In this document: positions 1 through 5,709 of the stretch, one piece after another
How positions within the stretch are numbered: position 1 is the stretch's first letter
Layout of the letters: each line of letters begins with the position of its first letter
From: Acidobacteriota bacterium
Lineage (GTDB): Bacteria > Acidobacteriota > UBA6911 > RPQK01 > JADFOI01
Assembly (NCBI GenBank): GCA_029942065.1
Contig: JAPYTY010000135.1
Coordinates: 310-6,069 of the forward strand
Length of the DNA stretch: 5,760 nucleotides
Direction of reading: 5' to 3'
Notes under the pieces: model-generated
What the model was told of the DNA's origin: nothing
The model's database searches: none
The model's input: only the letters and a program-made list of their open reading frames with translations
Program-made: the position numbers and the translations under genes

Positions 1-2
1 AG

Positions 3-668
3 GTGGAAGAACTCCGCCGCCAGATTGAAAAATGTGGCAAGCAGAGTGTGTTTTTTAACATCAACGCGGCCTCCCCCGAGAAACGAGAGACCGCCCTGGA
101 TGAGATGGCCAAAACTCTTCATGAGCAGAGCCCCCCGGCCGGCATTCGAGTCTTCCTGCACTCCCTGGCCTTCGGAAGTCTGGGACGATTTTTCCCGACT
201 GATGCCAGCAAACCCATCACCCAGGATCAGATGAAGATGACTCTGGATGTGATGGCCCACTCGCTGGTTTACTGGGCCCAGAGTCTGGTGAAACGGGAAC
301 TGATGGGAGAGGAATCAAGAATCTTCGCCATGACCAGTTCGGGAGGCCATCGGGTGTGGCACAGTTATGGCCCCGTTTCGGCGGCCAAGGCCGCCCTGGA
401 ATCCCACATCCGTCAGTTGGCTCTGGAACTGGCCCCGGTGGGGATAACCGCCAACGCCATCCAGGCGGGCGTCACCGAAACACCCGCCTCGACCAAGATC
501 CCCGGCTACCAAGAAAGGGCGGAAGCAGCACTGCGCTTGAACCCAAGCGGCCGCATGACGGTTCCCGAGGACGTCGGGAAGGCCATCGTCGCCTTCAGTC
601 ATCCCCATACCCAGTGGATGACCGGGAACGTTATCCGGGTGGATGGCGGAGAGGACATCACAGGCTAG
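3..668 (+). CDS. Enoyl-ACP reductase-like SDR oxidoreductase (FabI type), 5' partial
   Basis: The frame is open to the left edge, and the N-terminal Rossmann glycine motif (TGxxxGxG) of short-chain dehydrogenases is missing, so about 40 residues probably lie upstream; the GTG at position 3 is not taken as the true start. Visible signatures, numbered from that codon: a strand followed by HSLAFGS (53-59), typical of FabI-like enzymes; TSSGG (111-115); Tyr122 and Lys129 spaced Y-x6-K, the spacing of enoyl-ACP reductases rather than the Y-x3-K of ordinary SDRs; NAIQAGVTET (151-160); and a C-terminal VDGG (213-216). The family reduces the enoyl-ACP double bond with NAD(P)H in the last step of fatty-acid elongation, in the cytoplasm. 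Ser112 sits where FabI has its second Tyr, which resembles FabL or ordinary SDRs, so another enoyl-thioester or carbonyl substrate is possible. The M16 genes follow 72 bp downstream on the same strand with no strong terminator between. Confidence 0.85.
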   Translation: MEELRRQIEKCGKQSVFFNINAASPEKRETALDEMAKTLHEQSPPAGIRVFLHSLAFGSLGRFFPTDASKPITQDQMKMTLDVMAHSLVYWAQSLVKRELMGEESRIFAMTSSGGHRVWHSYGPVSAAKAALESHIRQLALELAPVGITANAIQAGVTETPASTKIPGYQERAEAALRLNPSGRMTVPEDVGKAIVAFSHPHTQWMTGNVIRVDGGEDITG

Positions 669-740
669 TCTTTTCTTGTAACACCTGCGAACCGGGCCGG
701 CAATGGCCCTCCTTCAACAGACAGAGGTTCGATGAGATAG

Positions 741-2012
741 ATGGTCAAGGTACCGGACATAGAATTCGAAGAACATCACCTGGAAAACGGACTCCAGCTG
801 CTGGTCCACCACCAGACCCGTATTCCGTTGACCCACGTCAGTATTCATTATCGTGTGGGATCCAGCTATGAAACACCTGGTTTTTCCGGATTGGCACATC
901 TATTCGAGCACATGATGTTTCAAGGATCGGAAAATGTAGCTAAAAACCAGCACGGCAGTTACATCGATAATGCCGGAGGCCGATGGAATGCCACCACCAG
1001 CAAGGATCGGACCAACTACTATGAAACGGTCCCGTCTCATTACCTGGAGCTGGCGCTGTGGCTCGAAGCCGACCGTATGCAGTCTCTGAAAGTCACTCTG
1101 GAAAATTTTGAAAACCAGAGACAAACGGTCATCGAAGAAAAAAAACAAAGCTATGACAATCGTCCCTACGGCCTGGCAACCCTAAGATTCGAAGAACTGG
1201 CCTATGAGAACTGGGCCTATGCACATCCCATCATCGGGTTCATTGAAGATCTCGAGAAGTACACCCTGGAGGATGCCGTCAATTTCCATCGCACCTTCTA
1301 TGGGCCGGGCAATGCGACTCTGGTTCTGGCCGGAGATTTAACGGGAATCGACGCCCTGGAACAGGCTCAGAAGTACTTTGGCAACATGGACAACCACACC
1401 CGGCGCCATTCGCCCAGCCTCGAGGAACCCCGGCAAACCTCCGAAAAAGTCGAGACCATCCAGGACCCTCTGGCCGTGCTGCCGGCGGTGTATATGGCCT
1501 ATCACATGCCGGAGCTGGGCTCTCCGGAGTACTACGCCCTGTCGGTCCTGGCTCTGGTTGTTTCACACGGAGAATCCTCGCGGTTTTATCGAAAATTCAT
1601 CTACGACCACAACCTGATCACCAGCCTTTCAGTCGGTCCCAATCAAAACAAGGGCCCCCAGCTCTTTTACATCTGGGTTCAGATTCAGAAGGAAATCAAG
1701 GTGGACCAGGTTGTACAGGAAGTTGAGGAGGAACTGAAGCTGCTTCGAGAAGAGCCGGTTTCGGAAGCGGAGCTGGAGAGAGCCCGAAACCAGATTTTCT
1801 ATCGGTTTGTAGGCCGACTTACCAAGGTCTCTCGAGTTGCGGAACTCCTGGCTCACTATGCTCTTTTTTTTGACGATACCGGCCGGATTAACAATGATCT
1901 CGACCGTTACCTGGCGGTCACACCAGAAGATATCCTGGAAGCTTCCCGGAACGTCTTCCGCCCTGAGAATCGGACTCTACTGTTGGTGGAACCACGGACA
2001 ACTGACATTTGA
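741..2012 (+). CDS. M16 family zinc metallopeptidase, catalytic subunit
   Basis: A 423-residue protein of M16B size. It opens with the family's LENGLQLLV strand (14-22), then the inverted zinc motif HLFEH: His53 and His57 would bind zinc and Glu56 act as general base. A helix with the sequence VIEEKK (130-135) supplies the third ligand, probably Glu133, 75 residues after His57 as in the processing-peptidase beta subunit. The C-terminal half (about 210-423) is the second M16 domain: its RFYRKFIYDHNLIT stretch is a relaxed form of the usual RLFxxLRExxGL/Y motif. No signal peptide or membrane segment is visible, so a cytoplasmic enzyme is inferred; M16 members degrade peptides or trim presequences. 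The ATG has only a weak AGAGG at 723-727, 13 nt away. The next gene starts 37 bp after the stop and encodes a zinc-motif-less partner. The family call is very secure; the substrate is unknown. Confidence 0.95.
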   Translation: MVKVPDIEFEEHHLENGLQLLVHHQTRIPLTHVSIHYRVGSSYETPGFSGLAHLFEHMMFQGSENVAKNQHGSYIDNAGGRWNATTSKDRTNYYETVPSHYLELALWLEADRMQSLKVTLENFENQRQTVIEEKKQSYDNRPYGLATLRFEELAYENWAYAHPIIGFIEDLEKYTLEDAVNFHRTFYGPGNATLVLAGDLTGIDALEQAQKYFGNMDNHTRRHSPSLEEPRQTSEKVETIQDPLAVLPAVYMAYHMPELGSPEYYALSVLALVVSHGESSRFYRKFIYDHNLITSLSVGPNQNKGPQLFYIWVQIQKEIKVDQVVQEVEEELKLLREEPVSEAELERARNQIFYRFVGRLTKVSRVAELLAHYALFFDDTGRINNDLDRYLAVTPEDILEASRNVFRPENRTLLLVEPRTTDI

Positions 2013-2049
2013 GATTGTAGTTCCTGCACCTGAAGCTTGAAACGAGAAG

Positions 2050-3393
2050 ATGAAAGCACCTGAACCCGCAACGGAAAAGAACATCCGCTACCCGGCCATC
2101 CAGGAGAGCCGGCTGGAGAACGGACTTCGGATTCTTGCCGTCCAGGATGATCACCTACCCAGGGTCTTTTTATCACTCGTCTTTCCGGTTGGAAGAGCCT
2201 TTAATCCCGACGATAATCTTTCCCTGGTATCACTGGCGATGGAACTCACCAAAAGTGGAACCGGCAATCGCTCCGCCAGTGAAATCTCGGATCTCATCGA
2301 TCAACTGGCAATCGACTACGACAGTGACGTCCTCATGGAGCACAGTTTCATCGGAATGACTTTCCTTGAAAAAGAGCTGGAGGCGGCTTTGGGCCTTCTC
2401 GCGGACACGGTTCTGGAGCCAACCTTCCCGCAAGAGGAACTGGAGAAGGTACAGATTCGATGGAAAAGTCACCTGATTGCTCAACGCTCGCAACCCGAAT
2501 TCCTGGCCAATGAGCGAATTTTCAAGACCCTGTACGAAAACCATCCCTACTCGCGGATCAGCATGACGCCGGAGCACCTTGAACAGGTCACCCGGGACTC
2601 GGTGAAAAACATTTATCAGTCTCGTTTTTCTCCAAGCGACGCCTACCTCCTTTTTGCCGGACCGGTGGACTCGGTCACGGCGACCGACCTTGGCAATCGC
2701 TTCCTGGGAGAATGGGCCGGCACCGAGACCCCCGTGATTCGTTTTCCCGAGCCGCCCGTTATCGACCAACGCTTCATCTGCCTGATCCACCGCCCTCATT
2801 CCGTACAATCACAGTTTCTGGTGGCAGGCCGAACGCTCCCTCAAGGAGATCCCGACTCGATCACCCTGAAAGTAGCCAACCAGATTCTGGGAGGCGGCGG
2901 CAGTTCGCGGCTTTTTCTCAACCTGCGGGAGGATAAAGGATATACCTACGGTGCCTATAGCCGCCTGAAGAGCTACCGGAATGCCGGACTTTTTCTGGCA
3001 GGGGCCAGCGTCAAAACCGAGGTTACCCTGGAATCCATCGAAGAGACTCTCAAGGAGATGGACCAGCTACATGAACAGCCGCCCGGGGACGAGGAACTGG
3101 CTCGGTGTCAGCAGGAGTTGATCGGAAGCTTCATCCGTCAGATGGAAACTCCGGCCTCGGTGGGCGCTCTGGAACTGGACCGACGGCTTCACGACCTGCC
3201 GGAAAATTTTTACAGCACCTTCATTCCAAAAGTCCGCAGTATCAATAAGGAAAGTGTGGTGGAGATGGCTCGACGCTTCTATGATTCCCAGCGACTGGCG
3301 ATCACCGTGGTGGCGGACCGGGAGAAGGTGGAGAAGGAACTGGGCCGGCTGGGAGAGGTGCGAGTTTTCGATACCGACGGCGAGTTGGTCTGA
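2050..3393 (+). CDS. M16 family peptidase homologue lacking the zinc motif, likely partner subunit
   Basis: A 447-residue M16B-like protein. RLENGLRILAV (21-31) matches the start of the fold. Aligning the following helix with the upstream gene puts Ser61, Met64 and Glu65 where that protein has its two His and Glu, so zinc binding is lost. The C-terminal domain is well kept: GGGGSSRLFLNLRE, then DKGYTYGAYS (281-304), the Arg/Tyr-containing signature of the substrate-binding subunit. One subunit with HxxEH and one with the R/Y signature is the known arrangement of mitochondrial processing peptidase and of bacterial two-gene M16B peptidases, so a heterodimer with the preceding product is inferred. 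No signal peptide is visible. The start is the first ATG, about 20 residues before the conserved strand; the purine-rich GAGAAG directly abuts it, so initiation may depend on translation of the upstream gene, 37 bp away. A repeat array begins at the base after the stop codon. Confidence 0.93.
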   Translation: MKAPEPATEKNIRYPAIQESRLENGLRILAVQDDHLPRVFLSLVFPVGRAFNPDDNLSLVSLAMELTKSGTGNRSASEISDLIDQLAIDYDSDVLMEHSFIGMTFLEKELEAALGLLADTVLEPTFPQEELEKVQIRWKSHLIAQRSQPEFLANERIFKTLYENHPYSRISMTPEHLEQVTRDSVKNIYQSRFSPSDAYLLFAGPVDSVTATDLGNRFLGEWAGTETPVIRFPEPPVIDQRFICLIHRPHSVQSQFLVAGRTLPQGDPDSITLKVANQILGGGGSSRLFLNLREDKGYTYGAYSRLKSYRNAGLFLAGASVKTEVTLESIEETLKEMDQLHEQPPGDEELARCQQELIGSFIRQMETPASVGALELDRRLHDLPENFYSTFIPKVRSINKESVVEMARRFYDSQRLAITVVADREKVEKELGRLGEVRVFDTDGELV

Positions 3394-3476
3394 ACCACCA
3401 AGGCACGGAAAGATTTTTGTCACCACAAAGACACTGAGAAGAAATTAACCACAAAGACACAACGACACAAAGAAGC
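3394..3476 (+). repeat. Degenerate tandem array of ACCACAAAGACAC-type units
   Basis: Three units start at 3394 (ACCACCAAGGCACGG), 3422 (ACCACAAAGACAC) and 3448 (ACCACAAAGACAC), 28 and 26 nt apart. The last two share an exact 13-nt core and the third runs on into a further ACACAAAG at 3465-3472. The array begins at the first base after the stop of the second M16 gene. Similar A/C-rich motifs are common between genes in many environmental bacteria; I know of no assigned function. The units are too short, too close and too irregular for a CRISPR array. Confidence 0.7.
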
Positions 3477-3479
3477 TAA

Positions 3480-3508
3480 CTGAGTCAGGGCGTCCCGATC
3501 TGACTCAG
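3480..3508. other. Inverted repeat, 9-bp stem with 11-nt loop
   Basis: CTGAGTCAG at 3480-3488 is perfectly complementary to CTGACTCAG at 3500-3508. It lies 87 bp after the stop of the M16 pair, straight after the tandem array. It could stabilise or end the M16 transcript, but no T-run follows on either strand, so a classical intrinsic terminator is not supported. It could equally be a binding site for a dimeric protein. Confidence 0.5.
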
Positions 3509-3546
3509 ACTCTGTCACTCCTTCGGAGCTAGGCCGGAAAAGCGAG

Positions 3547-3606
3547 TGTAGGGGCGCACTGAGTGCGCCCACTGCAGGGTCGTTGTAGCGGCGCACCGAG
3601 TTGTAC
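3547..3606 (+). repeat. REP-like element: GTAG-headed palindrome plus a degenerate second copy
   Basis: GTAG (3548-3551) is followed directly by GGGCGCACTGAGTGCGCCC (3552-3570), a perfect palindrome around one central G that can fold into a GC-rich hairpin. A second copy starts with GTAG at 3585-3588 and matches the first as far as GCAC.GAGT with two substitutions, but its 3' half has lost the complementary GCGCCC. A GTAG tetranucleotide at the foot of a hairpin is the known hallmark of REP sequences mobilised by RAYT (TnpA-REP) Y1 transposases. No such transposase lies in this window, so it would act in trans or be gone. Confidence 0.65.
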
Positions 3607-3650
3607 ATCTTCAAAACACCCTTCACACAGGACATTTTGAGTTCACTTCC

Positions 3651-3854
3651 CCGGAGCCCTGAAGGGGCGGCATAGAATAGCCTGGGGCGTGAGCCCCAGG
3701 TTTCAGGTCAGCCAAAAAAAGAGCCCTGTAAGGGCGATGCCAGGCCTATTGACGGGTTACCTACATCGCCCTTACAGGGCTCCCCCGGTTACCACAATTT
3801 CAATCCTGGGGCTCACGCCCCAGGCTATTTCGCATCACCCCTTCGGGGTTCTGG
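3651..3854. repeat. 204-bp nested palindrome: two composite REP-like units in inverted orientation
   Basis: Positions 3651-3700 pair with 3805-3854 over 50 nt with 40 matches; the 25 innermost (3676-3700 with 3805-3829) are perfect. Each arm also contains its own hairpin, CCTGGGGC-GTGA-GCCCCAGG at 3681-3700 and its mirror at 3805-3824. Further out are CCCTGAAGGGG (3657-3667) on the left and ACCCC-TTC-GGGGT (3837-3849) on the right. Inside lies a second perfect inverted repeat. The layout is like a BIME, that is, paired inverted REP units, and could extrude as a cruciform or fold as RNA. It separates the end of the M16 genes from the TPR gene. An open frame across it (3689-3922) is only a translation of the repeat. 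Confidence 0.85.
3721..3782. repeat. Inner perfect 19-bp inverted repeat of the nested palindrome
   Basis: GAGCCCTGTAAGGGCGATG (3721-3739) is the exact reverse complement of 3764-3782; the centre is 24 nt (3740-3763). Each arm also holds the small hairpin GCCCT-GTA-AGGGC. The spacers to the outer arms are 20 nt on the left and 22 nt on the right and are not similar, so the inner and outer repeats are separate modules of one composite element. Confidence 0.85.
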
Positions 3855-4011
3855 ACCCCAATGTGCAAATGAGGTCCGGTAAATGCCCACACATGAAGGG
3901 AGCCCACACTCCAGACACCTGAAACGCGCTGGTCGAAGAACTACGGCCAGTTTAGGCGCGTTTCCAAGATTCGCGATAAGATAAAACTTCCAGCAACCAA
4001 ACAACCACCAC

Positions 4012-4018
4012 GGGAGGG
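4012..4018 (+). promoter_or_regulatory. Strong Shine-Dalgarno site for the TPR gene
   Basis: GGGAGGG lies 8 nt before the ATG at 4027 and is the best ribosome binding site in the window; it fixes that start. The leader from 3855 to here holds no repeat or gene that I can see. A GATAAG/TAAGAT stretch at 3975-3982 is AT-rich enough for a -10 element, but no convincing -35 sits at the right distance, so no promoter is called. Confidence 0.75.
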
Positions 4019-4026
4019 CCCTGACC

Positions 4027-4350
4027 ATGTCTCCGGAAGAACACTATCAAAAGGGAATGGAACACTTTGGCGAGGATCAACTGGAACTGGCCATCGAGGA
4101 ACTGAACCAGGCGGTTTCCAAGAAACCCGACTTTGGAGATGCTCTTCACGCCCTGACCATGTGCTACTATCACCATGGAAAATTCGATGAGGCCCTCAAA
4201 TTCGGACGGCAGCTTTCCGCACTGGAGCCCACCAATCCCCTGGCCTATACCAGCCTCTCGATGATTTTTCACGCAAAGGGATTGGTCCAGGAAGCGGAGG
4301 ACATGGGGGCCAAGGCCAAGATGGCAGAACAATCAGATAAGACTGATTAG
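4027..4350 (+). CDS. Small tetratricopeptide-repeat (TPR) protein
   Basis: A 107-residue protein made almost entirely of three TPR units: about residues 4-37 (Y7, G10, A22, P34), 37-70 (A39, G51, A56, P68) and 71-102 (A73, G85, A90). Small and large residues fall at the usual TPR consensus places. There is no signal peptide or membrane helix, so a soluble scaffold binding a protein partner is inferred; the partner is unknown. The start is secured by GGGAGGG eight nt upstream. The gene stands alone on its strand after the repeat-filled spacer, and its TAG stop overlaps the stop of the convergent small CxxC gene by 4 bp. The family call is secure; the cellular role cannot be read from the sequence. 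Confidence 0.92.
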   Translation: MSPEEHYQKGMEHFGEDQLELAIEELNQAVSKKPDFGDALHALTMCYYHHGKFDEALKFGRQLSALEPTNPLAYTSLSMIFHAKGLVQEAEDMGAKAKMAEQSDKTD

Positions 4351-4577
4351 GAAACCAGAACCGGAGGCGTAGCCCGCTCTGGTCCTCTGGGACGATATGC
4401 CTTCTTGTATTTGACGTAACGTTTACCCCACCGGAGCTCTCTGAATCGATAGGAGCACTCTCGGCAGCCGAAGGGATAGAGGTAGAACAAGCTTAGAAAA
4501 AATTCGTAGCTGCCGCTTCGCTTGACACGACGCAGCCCACCTTGCTTGCAGCGGGGACATGAATCCTGAATCTTCAT
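4347..4577 (-). CDS. Small putative zinc-ribbon protein (CxxC-x27-CxxC)
   Basis: A 76-residue basic protein with two Cys pairs, C7-P-R-C10 and C38-R-E-C41, as expected for one zinc ribbon. Between them are a basic stretch (LRRVKR, 15-20) and an aromatic, hydrophobic strip FFLSLFYLYPFGC (26-38), then a basic tail rich in Lys, Arg and Tyr. From memory it resembles small uncharacterised bacterial proteins with the pattern CPxC...RR...LYPFxCxxCxxRF; I cannot name a function. The hydrophobic strip is short for a membrane helix but might lie on a membrane. On the minus strand AGGA (4588-4591) stands 10 nt before the ATG and supports this start. The gene converges on the TPR gene, sharing 4 bp at the stops. 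The Cys pattern, ribosome site and tight packing argue that it is real. Confidence 0.75.
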   Translation of the reverse strand: MKIQDSCPRCKQGGLRRVKRSGSYEFFLSLFYLYPFGCRECSYRFRELRWGKRYVKYKKAYRPRGPERATPPVLVS

Positions 4578-4587
4578 TTCAATTTAT

Positions 4588-4591
4588 TCCT
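4588..4591 (-). promoter_or_regulatory. Shine-Dalgarno site for the small CxxC gene
   Basis: Read on the minus strand, TTCAGGAAT precedes the start, with AGGA 10 nt from the ATG at 4577. It supports translation of this short frame and its chosen start. Confidence 0.55.
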
Positions 4592-4850
4592 GAAAAAAAG
4601 TTCACTCCAGTCATCCTTCTCTGTTTTCCGTTTCAACCTAAAGCATATTCCGTGCCAAAACATCCTGGCCCACCGATCTACCTCCATAACCCACTGATTT
4701 ATCGGGATTTGGGTTCATTTCGTCGGTATTTCAGATGACCGAAGACTTCCTGAACTGTCAACCTCCGTTCACAGTTTTTCCCGACCATTGCCAGAAATAC
4801 CCCTGTTCTTTCAGCCACCGCCGACCCCGTAGGCGTCACCGCCGGTACTG

Positions 4851-4880
4851 TGGAAACCAAGGGGATATCTCGGTTAGAAT
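4851..4880 (+). promoter_or_regulatory. Possible sigma-70-type promoter for tRNA-Thr
   Basis: TGGAAA at 4851-4856 (4 of 6 to TTGACA) and TAGAAT at 4875-4880 (5 of 6 to TATAAT) are 18 nt apart. Transcription would start about 40 nt before the tRNA, leaving a short leader for RNase P to remove. The -35 is weak and the call rests on position plus the good -10. Confidence 0.4.
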
Positions 4881-4929
4881 AGCCGCTGTTCGAGGGCAGC
4901 CAGGAAAGGTTCAAGATTGCTGTCTTTAT

Positions 4930-5001
4930 GCCGGCGTAGCTCAAGGGTAGAGCGGCGCATTCGTAATGCGTAGGTTGGAGGTTCGATTCCTCTCGCCGGC
5001 T
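4930..5001 (+). tRNA. tRNA-Thr, anticodon CGT
   Basis: All cloverleaf parts can be traced. The acceptor stem GCCGGCG (4930-4936) pairs fully with CGCCGGC (4994-5000). The D stem is GCTC (4939-4942) with GAGC (4950-4953). The anticodon stem is GCGCA (4955-4959) with TGCGT (4967-4971), around the loop TTCGTAA, so the anticodon CGT is at 4962-4964 and reads ACG (Thr). The T stem is GGAGG (4977-4981) with CCTCT (4989-4993), around TTCGATT. The discriminator is T5001 and the next bases are CCC, so CCA is not encoded. The D loop is short (7 nt). The 3' end faces an integrase gene, so this tRNA is the likely attachment site of an element to its right. Confidence 0.97.
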
Positions 5002-5013
5002 CCCTTCTTTTCA

Positions 5014-5110
5014 CCAGGTTAGCCGTATCTGTCTTTGCTCTGAAATCACCCCGTGGGTTATACGTGGGATTTTGGACACCTTTTGAGGCAGTTTTCCACT
5101 CGTAACCTGG
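5014..5110. repeat. Short inverted and direct repeats between tRNA and integrase
   Basis: CCAGGTTA (5014-5021) is the exact reverse complement of TAACCTGG (5103-5110). Between them CGTGGG occurs at 5052-5057 and 5063-5068, 11 bp apart, about one helical turn. Sites of this size near an att core could be arm-type integrase or excisionase sites, but 6-8 bp repeats also arise by chance. The rest of 5002-5130 shows nothing further. Confidence 0.3.
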
Positions 5111-5130
5111 GCTTTCGGATTCTCCTTCTA

Positions 5131-5709
5131 TCAGCCGGACCTTTCCGAGTTTCGTTTCTCATTCTCCCCATGAAAGAAAGATAAGGTGTCTACGGCTTTT
5201 TGGGTGTGCTGCTCTGACAGATGGGCATATCGGAGAGTCATTGCATAGGACTGGTGCCGCATCAGTTCTCTGATGGTTGGCAAATCCACCCCACTCATAG
5301 CCAAGTGTGACGCAAAGGTGTGCCGCAAACTGTGAAAGGTACAGTGAGGAATCCCTGACTTTTTCAATGCCTTATAGAAATGGTATTTGATGTCCACTGG
5401 GGGGTGACCATTCTTTTTGCTGAAGACATACTGACTGTCTAGCCTTCGAGGGATTTGCCTGAGAGCTTCTTTCACATCCCCGTTCATGGGGATGTAACTC
5501 ATTTCCCCATTCTTCTGATCCAGGAGTTCAATGTGTCCAGTCCGAAAGTTAATTTCTGACCATCTCAACCCCAGGAGTTCACTCTTTCTCAGTCCTGTGT
5601 TCACTGCCAAGATTATGAGCGATCCCAGATACATCGAGGCGACACCAATGAGTTTTTCCAATTCTTCCCCATTGAGGTATCGAAGTTTTTGGTTTTTCAC
5701 CTTGAGCAA
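5131..5709 (-). CDS. Tyrosine recombinase (phage-type integrase) catalytic domain, N-terminus missing or frameshifted
   Basis: The 192 residues cover a complete tyrosine-recombinase catalytic domain: Arg41 in NTGLRKSELLGL, Lys66 in the beta-hairpin, His126 and Arg129 in HSLRH, His152 in MRHQS, and the nucleophile Tyr161 in LRYAHLS. Such enzymes cut and rejoin DNA at att sites. The usual N-terminal core-binding domain (full length about 300-400 residues) is absent. The start used is TTG at 5707-5709, with AAGG and AGGGGG just upstream, but the same frame stays open only to a TAA at 5746-5748. A neighbouring frame from the window edge encodes IENPN..., resembling the ENP linker that usually precedes this domain; one extra G in the five-G run (5719-5723) would join the two. 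So this is probably the 3' half of a frameshifted integrase, unless there is a sequence error or recoding. A domain-only recombinase is less likely. The gene ends 130 bp from tRNA-Thr. Confidence 0.88.
   Translation of the reverse strand: MLKVKNQKLRYLNGEELEKLIGVASMYLGSLIILAVNTGLRKSELLGLRWSEINFRTGHIELLDQKNGEMSYIPMNGDVKEALRQIPRRLDSQYVFSKKNGHPPVDIKYHFYKALKKSGIPHCTFHSLRHTFASHLAMSGVDLPTIRELMRHQSYAMTLRYAHLSEQHTQKAVDTLSFFHGENEKRNSERSG

Larger units (their letters stand above)
4578..4929. other. 352-bp spacer with no credible gene
   Basis: This stretch lies between the start of the small CxxC gene and tRNA-Thr. The open frames across it on both strands run into the tRNA, have no ribosome site and look like no family I know. 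It should hold the promoter of the minus-strand gene, not identified, and the tRNA promoter near 4851-4880. A six-base inverted repeat (AACTGT at 4753-4758, ACAGTT at 4771-4776) is followed by a few T, but no plus-strand gene precedes it. Confidence 0.5.

Noticed and set aside
694..709. Hairpin GGGCC-GGCAAT-GGCCC after the SDR gene
   Set aside because: The stem is only five base pairs and is followed by TCCTTC rather than a T-run, so a terminator is not supported and readthrough into the M16 genes is possible.
2230..2808. A 192-codon open frame on the minus strand
   Set aside because: It lies wholly inside the second M16 gene, which has clear family motifs; the reverse frame shows no recognisable domain.
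3394..3476. Possible CRISPR array
   Set aside because: The repeat core is only 13 nt, the spacing is 26-28 nt with related rather than unique intervening sequence, there are only two exact copies, and there are no cas genes nearby.
3420..3635. A 71-codon minus-strand open frame
   Set aside because: It runs through the tandem array and the REP-like palindromes, so it reflects repeat composition rather than a protein.
3845..3859. Alternative hairpin GGGGT-TCTGG-ACCCC competing with the right outer hairpin
   Set aside because: It could act as a switch with ACCCC-TTC-GGGGT, but in such a G/C-run-rich repeat alternative pairings are expected, and no ligand domain or expression platform is visible.
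3689..3922. A 77-codon plus-strand open frame
   Set aside because: It is a translation of the nested palindrome; its sequence simply follows the repeat and it has no ribosome site.
4753..4780. Terminator-like AACTGT/ACAGTT repeat followed by T residues
   Set aside because: The stem is six base pairs and AT-rich, and no plus-strand gene lies upstream that it could terminate.
4699..4950. Open frames of 71 and 81 codons on opposite strands
   Set aside because: Both extend into the tRNA gene, lack ribosome sites and show no family resemblance.
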